Source: an uncultured Acidobacteriia bacterium (GTDB taxonomy: Bacteria > Acidobacteriota > Terriglobia > Bryobacterales > Bryobacteraceae). Taken from it: a stretch of 37,228 bases of DNA. The position numbers were made by a program, and so were the translations under genes. Location of the stretch: the NCBI GenBank assembly GCA_903900705.1, contig CAIUOG010000029.1, forward strand, positions 1-37,228. Reading direction: 5' to 3'. The stretch's first letter is position 1, and each line of letters begins with the position of its first letter. The notes under the pieces are model-generated. The model saw only the letters and a list, made by a program, of their open reading frames with translations. It had not been told where the DNA came from and ran no database searches. Below, piece by piece: positions 30,858 through 37,228 of this stretch.

Positions 30858-31484
30858 GTGGAAATCGACCGGCAGTATGTGATTCAGGACGAGGCGGAGT
30901 TCGGGGAGTTATACGGACCGGCGCTCGAACGATCGGTGCGGAAGCAACTGGATCGCCTGGATGACTACTGCCGGTCTTTTATTGCGGCGTCGCCGATGGT
31001 GATGATCGGGAGCGGGAGCGGAGGAATGCAGGATGTTTCGCCGCGGGGGGATGTGGCGGGATTTGTGAAGGTGGCGGACGACCACACGCTGCTGATAGCG
31101 GACCGGCGGGGGAATAACCGGCTGGATTCGCTGCGGAATCTGGTGCGGAATCCGGCGGTGGGATTGTTGTTTCTGGCGCCGGGGGTGACGGAGACGTTCC
31201 GGGTGAACGGGGAGGCGGTGCTGAGCCGGGACCCGGCGCTGACGGGGCAGTTCGTGCATCAGGGCAAGACGCCGAAGACGGTGCTGGTGGTGACGGTGCG
31301 GGAAGCGTATGTTCACTGCGGCCGGGCGCTGGTGCGGGCGGATTTGTGGAATCCGGAGAAGTATGCGAAGCCGGGGGATGTGCCGACGTTCGGGATGATG
31401 CTGGAGGCGCATACGCGCGGGTTTGTAGAGGCGCGGGCGGTGGATGAGGAGCTGAAGACGCGGCTGCCGGCGACTTTGTATTAG
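30858..31484 (+). CDS. Pyridoxamine 5'-phosphate oxidase family (FMN-binding split-barrel) protein
   Basis: This 208-residue cytoplasmic protein has the split-barrel layout. A helical N-terminus leads to 'CRSFIAASPMVMIGSG' and 'QDVSPRGDVAGFVKVADDHTLLIADRRGNNRLDSLRNLVRNPAVGLLF' (split across 57-105), where FMN or another cofactor would bind. 'GVTETFRVNGEAVLSRDP' follows, then a C-terminal 'VREAYVHCGRALVRADLW' with a Cys. The pattern matches the DR2398/MSMEG_1061-type PPOX subfamily, whose substrates are mostly unknown. Start is GTG 30858, 24 nt after the permease. A hairpin terminator follows the stop. A role in detoxification or reduction of an imported compound is possible but unproven. Confidence 0.85.
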   Translation: MEIDRQYVIQDEAEFGELYGPALERSVRKQLDRLDDYCRSFIAASPMVMIGSGSGGMQDVSPRGDVAGFVKVADDHTLLIADRRGNNRLDSLRNLVRNPAVGLLFLAPGVTETFRVNGEAVLSRDPALTGQFVHQGKTPKTVLVVTVREAYVHCGRALVRADLWNPEKYAKPGDVPTFGMMLEAHTRGFVEARAVDEELKTRLPATLY

Positions 31485-31505
31485 GGGCGGCGGAGACTGA
31501 AAGCA

Positions 31506-31537
31506 AAGGGGGCCAGGCTTGCGCCGGGCCCCCTTTC
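31506..31537. terminator. Bidirectional hairpin between the PPOX gene and gyrA
   Basis: AAAGGGG and CCCCTTT pair across a GC-rich loop that can also pair internally, followed by CTTATT on the plus strand and AAAGC... read as GCTTT on the minus strand. It serves the convergent ends of both genes. Confidence 0.65.
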
Positions 31538-31557
31538 TTATTGCGTTGAGAAGCGGA

Positions 31558-34152
<2,595 letters not shown>

Positions 34153-34163
34153 GTATTTTAAGT

Positions 34164-34188
34164 TAACTCCCAGTATAGCAGGGAGTTA
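34164..34188 (-). promoter_or_regulatory. gyrA: Inverted repeat enclosing a -10 box upstream of gyrA
   Basis: TAACTCCC and GGGAGTTA form perfect 8-bp arms around a 9-nt centre that holds, on the minus strand, TATACT, a good -10 hexamer 20-25 nt before the gyrA ATG. The -35 region (TTCCGC at 17-nt spacing) is poor. An operator overlapping the -10, or a leader stem, would fit. Confidence 0.5.
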
Positions 34189-34272
34189 GGGGCTGCGGAA
34201 AGGCTCCGGGAGGGGGCTCCGGAGCGGCCGGAGCCGCAGGCGGCGCGGCCGGTGTGATCGTAGCGTCACCCC

Positions 34273-34300
34273 TACAGATTTTCACGTACTCTGCCGATCA
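34273..34300 (+). promoter_or_regulatory. Sigma-28-like promoter upstream of the chemoreceptor gene
   Basis: TACAGATT, a 12-nt spacer and GCCGATCA match the sigma-28 consensus at 6/8 and 7/8 positions. The spacer is one base longer than ideal. Chemoreceptor genes are frequent sigma-28 targets, which raises the likelihood. Confidence 0.45.
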
Positions 34301-34369
34301 CAGAATCACGGAGCAAGTGCCATGTCTGCCGAATCCGCTGATTATCGACGAAGTTTCAAGGAACAACAC

Positions 34370-36241
34370 ATGAAGAATCTGACACTCACCCAGCGGCTGT
34401 GCGCTGTTGGGGGTCTGGTCATGTTGACCGTCAGCATTGCGCTTTTCTATTTTGTGAGCAAGGGCTTTTCTCAGGACATCGCGATCGCGAAGCTGGAGCA
34501 GGAGGGAATCCGTTATCAGGAACCCCTGGCCGTGTTGCTCGAACGGATTTCGGAACATCAGTTTCTGGCGCGCACCGCGCTTGCGGGGCATGCGGAACTG
34601 AATGGGCAGGTAGCGGACTCGGAAAAAAGAGTGGATGCGGCGCTGGTGGCGCTGCAGGGAGTGGATAAGGAACTGGGCGGGGACTTACAGTTCACGCGTG
34701 AGGGACTGGCACAGAGACGACGGGAGCACGCGACGCACGAGAACCTGCAGCGGGAGTGGGTGGCGCTGAAGAATTCGCTGGCGGGGAAGAAGCCGGGGGA
34801 ATCTGACGAGGCGCACTCCCATCTGCTGGCCGATGTCTCAATGATGATCGCGCACGCGGCGGACACGTCGAATCTGACGCTCGATTCGGAACTGGACAGT
34901 TACTATCTGATGGACGCGATTGTGGTGGCTTTGCCCGCCGCGCTGGACCACCTGTCCACGATCCAGATGATGGCGCAGGATCTGCCGGCGGACCCCGGGG
35001 CGCTGGACGAGGGTAATCGGTTGCGACTGGCCGGGCTGCAGGCGCTGGCGAAGGAAGCGGACCTCGAGCGGATCAGCGGGGACCTGCAAACGTCGCTCAA
35101 TGAGGATCAGAACTTCCATGGCCTGAGCGTGACGCTGCAGCAGAGAGTGCTGCCCGCGAGTCTGGAGTACCGGAAGGCCAATGAGTCGGTGATTGAGTTC
35201 ACCCGGCAGGTGATGGAGAAGACGGAAGGGGTGCAGGGCGCGGCGGGCGCGGAACTGGCAAACCGTGCGCGGGAATCGGGATTCCGGCTGTGGCAGATGG
35301 GGTCGAAGGAGCTGATGGTGCTGCTGCAGATCCGGATTGATGAACTGGCTTCGAACCGGATGTGGGCACTGTTGCTGACAACGCTGGCGTTGACTGGTTG
35401 CTCACTGCTGGCTTTCTTTGTACTGCGGAACGTGACCGGTTTCCTGCGGGCTTCCACCCACGAACTGCATGACCACAGCGAAGCGATCACTCTGGCATCA
35501 CGGCAGATTGCGGCGGCGGCTCATGAACTGGCCAATGGCGCCACCGAACAGGCGGCGTCTCTTGAGGAGACGGCGGGTTCGAGTCTGCGCATCAACGCGG
35601 TCGCGAAGCGGAACAGCGAGAGTTCGCATGCGGCGGCGGAGCTGGTGACGCGGTCACGCAACACGTTTGCCGCGGCGAACCGGGCTCTGGACGATATGGT
35701 GAAGGCGATTGACCAGATTCACGCTGAAAGCGGCAAGATTTCCCGCATTATCAAAGTGATTGATGAAATTGCGTTCCAGACGAATATTCTGGCGCTGAAT
35801 GCGGCGGTGGAAGCGGCGCGGGCCGGGGAATCGGGGATGGGGTTCGGGGTGGTGGCGGACGAGGTGCGGAACCTCGCGCAGCGATGTGCGCAGGCGGCGC
35901 GGGACACGGCGGAACTGATTGAAGGGTCGATCTCGCTGTCGAACGATGGCAAGACGAAGGTGGATCAGGTGGCGGCGGCCATCCGGGCGGTGACGAACGA
36001 GGCGGCGAAGATCAAGGAGCTGGTGGACGACGTCAATCTGAGCAGCCAGGAACAGACGAGCGGGATTGATCAGGTAGTGCGGGCGATTACGCAGATTGAA
36101 CAGGTGACGCAGCGCAACGCCGCGACCGCGGAAGAGAGCGCTTCCTCGGTCGCGGAACTGAATGCGCAGTCCGAGATCCTGAAGGGGATCGTGGACCAGT
36201 TGACGGTGGTGGTGGGAGGCGCCACCCTTGCAAAGGCCTGA
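34370..36241 (+). CDS. Methyl-accepting chemotaxis protein without an evident HAMP domain
   Basis: This 623-residue inner-membrane chemoreceptor has a first helix at about 10-30 ('LCAVGGLVMLTVSIALFYF'), a ~300-residue helical periplasmic sensor, a second helix at about 325-348 ('LLLTTLALTGCSLLAFFVL'), and a long cytoplasmic coiled coil. The signalling hairpin tip is clear: 'EIAFQTNILALNAAVEAARAGESG' (split near 460-485) and 'FGVVADEVRNLAQR'. The coiled coil starts almost at the membrane, with no typical HAMP Pro or GD motifs, and there is no NWETF-type tail for CheR/CheB docking. Start ATG 34370 has AAGGA 8 nt upstream; ATG 34322 would add 16 residues before the first helix and is less likely. 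Ligand unknown. Confidence 0.9.
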   Translation: MKNLTLTQRLCAVGGLVMLTVSIALFYFVSKGFSQDIAIAKLEQEGIRYQEPLAVLLERISEHQFLARTALAGHAELNGQVADSEKRVDAALVALQGVDKELGGDLQFTREGLAQRRREHATHENLQREWVALKNSLAGKKPGESDEAHSHLLADVSMMIAHAADTSNLTLDSELDSYYLMDAIVVALPAALDHLSTIQMMAQDLPADPGALDEGNRLRLAGLQALAKEADLERISGDLQTSLNEDQNFHGLSVTLQQRVLPASLEYRKANESVIEFTRQVMEKTEGVQGAAGAELANRARESGFRLWQMGSKELMVLLQIRIDELASNRMWALLLTTLALTGCSLLAFFVLRNVTGFLRASTHELHDHSEAITLASRQIAAAAHELANGATEQAASLEETAGSSLRINAVAKRNSESSHAAAELVTRSRNTFAAANRALDDMVKAIDQIHAESGKISRIIKVIDEIAFQTNILALNAAVEAARAGESGMGFGVVADEVRNLAQRCAQAARDTAELIEGSISLSNDGKTKVDQVAAAIRAVTNEAAKIKELVDDVNLSSQEQTSGIDQVVRAITQIEQVTQRNAATAEESASSVAELNAQSEILKGIVDQLTVVVGGATLAKA

Positions 36242-36252
36242 AGACCCGGCCG

Positions 36253-37228
36253 CTAGATGACCTTGTCGAGCAGTTCGCCGGCGGCGCGGCTGAAGCGGAC
36301 CGGGTCCGGCAGTTCCGAGCCTTCGGCGAGAAGCGCGAGGCCGAGCACGAGATCCGCGGCATTGGTGAGCAGGGGATCTTCGGGCGAGGTGGTCTGGCGC
36401 TGCTGCATCTTCGCGATGAGCGGGTGCTTCGGGTTGAGTTCCATGACCCGCTTCTGTTTGGGAGCGCCCGCGCCGGTCTTCTGGAGCGCGCGTTCGAGCA
36501 TCGGGCTGTAGTCGTGTTCTTCGACCACCAGACAGGCGGGCGAAGTGGTGAGACGGGACGACAGGCGGACGGTGCGAACGCTGGCGTCCAGATGCTTCTG
36601 CAGGAAGTCGATGAGCGGCTGGAATTCGACCTTCTTCTCGTCGAGTTCCTTGTGAGCCGCTTCCTTCTCGGCTTCGGTGCCGAGTTCGAGGCCGCCTTTG
36701 CCCACGGATTTCAGCTTTTTGCCTTCGAATTCGGTGAGGTGCTGGAGCATGAGTTCGTCCACGGCATCGACCATGAACAGCACTTCGTAGTCTTTGGCGC
36801 GGACGGCTTCGAGGTGGGGTGAGTTTTCGATGAGCGCGCGGTTTTCGCCGGTGAGATAGAAGATCTGTTCCTGCTCCGGCTTCATGCGGGAGACGTAGTC
36901 TTTGAGCGAGGTGAGTTTCTCTTTATCGTTCGAGGACTGGAACAGCAGCAGGGGAATGATGCGGTCGCGGTTGTCGTAATCGGCGGCGACCCCCTCTTTG
37001 AGCGCGCGGCCGAATTCGATCCAGGCGGTGAGGTACTTTTCGGAATCCTTCTCGCACATCTCTTTGAGAGTGTCGAGAACCTTGTGAGTGAGGCGTTTGC
37101 GGATTTGCGTAAACTGCCGGTCCTGCTGGAGGCGCTGGCGGGAGATGTTGAGCGGGAGGTCGGAACCGTCCACCATGCCCTTGATGAAGCGGAGGTAGGA
37201 AGGCAGAAGATCCTCACACTTCTCCATG
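36253..37228 (-). CDS. htpG: Molecular chaperone HtpG (Hsp90), 3' part; N-terminus outside the window
   Basis: The frame runs from the stop at 36253 off the right edge, giving about 325 C-terminal residues. It begins inside the middle domain at the conserved 'MEKCEDLLPSYLRFIKGMVD' and 'SDLPLNISRQRLQ' segment, which in full-length HtpG holds catalytic-loop residues contacting ATP gamma-phosphate. Next come 'FYLTGENRALIENSPHLEA' and 'YEVLFMVDAVDE', then the C-terminal dimerisation domain ('MELNPKHPLIAKM', 'DLVLGLALLAEGSELPDPVRF'). The N-terminal ATPase domain is not visible because of the window boundary. It is convergent with the chemoreceptor gene, 11 nt away. Confidence 0.97.
   Translation of the reverse strand, partial: MEKCEDLLPSYLRFIKGMVDGSDLPLNISRQRLQQDRQFTQIRKRLTHKVLDTLKEMCEKDSEKYLTAWIEFGRALKEGVAADYDNRDRIIPLLLFQSSNDKEKLTSLKDYVSRMKPEQEQIFYLTGENRALIENSPHLEAVRAKDYEVLFMVDAVDELMLQHLTEFEGKKLKSVGKGGLELGTEAEKEAAHKELDEKKVEFQPLIDFLQKHLDASVRTVRLSSRLTTSPACLVVEEHDYSPMLERALQKTGAGAPKQKRVMELNPKHPLIAKMQQRQTTSPEDPLLTNAADLVLGLALLAEGSELPDPVRFSRAAGELLDKVI

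Noticed and set aside
34322-34369. Earlier ATG for the chemoreceptor
   Set aside because: It would add 16 polar residues before the first membrane helix. The GGAG before it is acceptable, but AAGGA before 34370 and the usual receptor layout fit better.

Overview
The window reads as chromosomal DNA of a high-GC Gram-negative bacterium, most likely an acidobacterium of the Solibacter/Bryobacter type. This is an inference. It rests on a ~1200-residue Oar-like TonB-dependent receptor with an N-terminal carboxypeptidase-regulatory domain, a small protein with the 'STGPKTPEGK' motif, CTERM/exosortase genes, tandem secreted amidohydrolases, and frequent TTG and GTG starts. Roughly 30 protein genes are tightly packed. 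I see no rRNA, tRNA, CRISPR array, IS element or prophage.

Layout. 1-3098: nikR (cut by the window edge) diverges from a nickel/cobalt ECF transporter operon, cbiM-cbiQ-cbiO, followed by dtd. 3144-4758: ECF sigma factor, zinc-finger-like anti-sigma factor and Spy-like periplasmic protein. 4780-8856 (minus): three secreted amidohydrolase-fold proteins in one operon; only the middle one keeps the metal ligands. 8923-10571: purM-purN. 10499-12601: a conserved acidobacterial-type hypothetical, then a lower-GC accessory patch with two secreted unknowns and a 13-bp tandem repeat. 12697-14379 (minus): HEXXH metallopeptidase with TPR-like repeats. 14410-17163: a four-gene cassette of divergent Lgt-like protein, radical SAM protein resembling tetraether lipid synthase (Tes), and two paralogous small membrane proteins. 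17227-17988 (minus): PEP-CTERM protein. 18116-20229 (minus): YycJ-like MBL-fold gene and purB. 20418-21593 (minus): mdh and a 56-aa gene. 21638-23447 (minus): exosortase E/CPBP protease fusion and a 52-aa VPEID-like CTERM protein. 23559-24887 (minus): CCA-adding enzyme. 24936-31484: TonB receptor, APC permease with a cytoplasmic universal-stress-like tail, and a PPOX-family flavoprotein. 31558-34152 (minus): gyrA. 34370-36241: a HAMP-less chemoreceptor. 36253-37228 (minus): htpG, 5' end missing.

Most interesting points. (1) Ahead of the MBL-fold gene there are six copies of a start-codon unit in 16-bp register. The five upstream ATGs each open a 7-codon mini-ORF that stops just past the next ATG, and the sixth opens the real gene. 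A one-copy version of the same arrangement precedes purM. (2) The Tes-like radical SAM gene sits between a divergent Lgt homologue and two small membrane proteins, with all three junctions overlapping by exactly 8 nt. This makes it a candidate membrane-lipid modification system. (3) A nearly consensus sigma-28 promoter lies 7 nt from the start codon of the 56-aa gene, implying a leaderless flagellar-regulon transcript; a weaker sigma-28-like site precedes the chemoreceptor. (4) An XrtE-type sorting enzyme sits beside a minimal 52-aa substrate, with a terminator between them whose loop can pair with upstream RNA.
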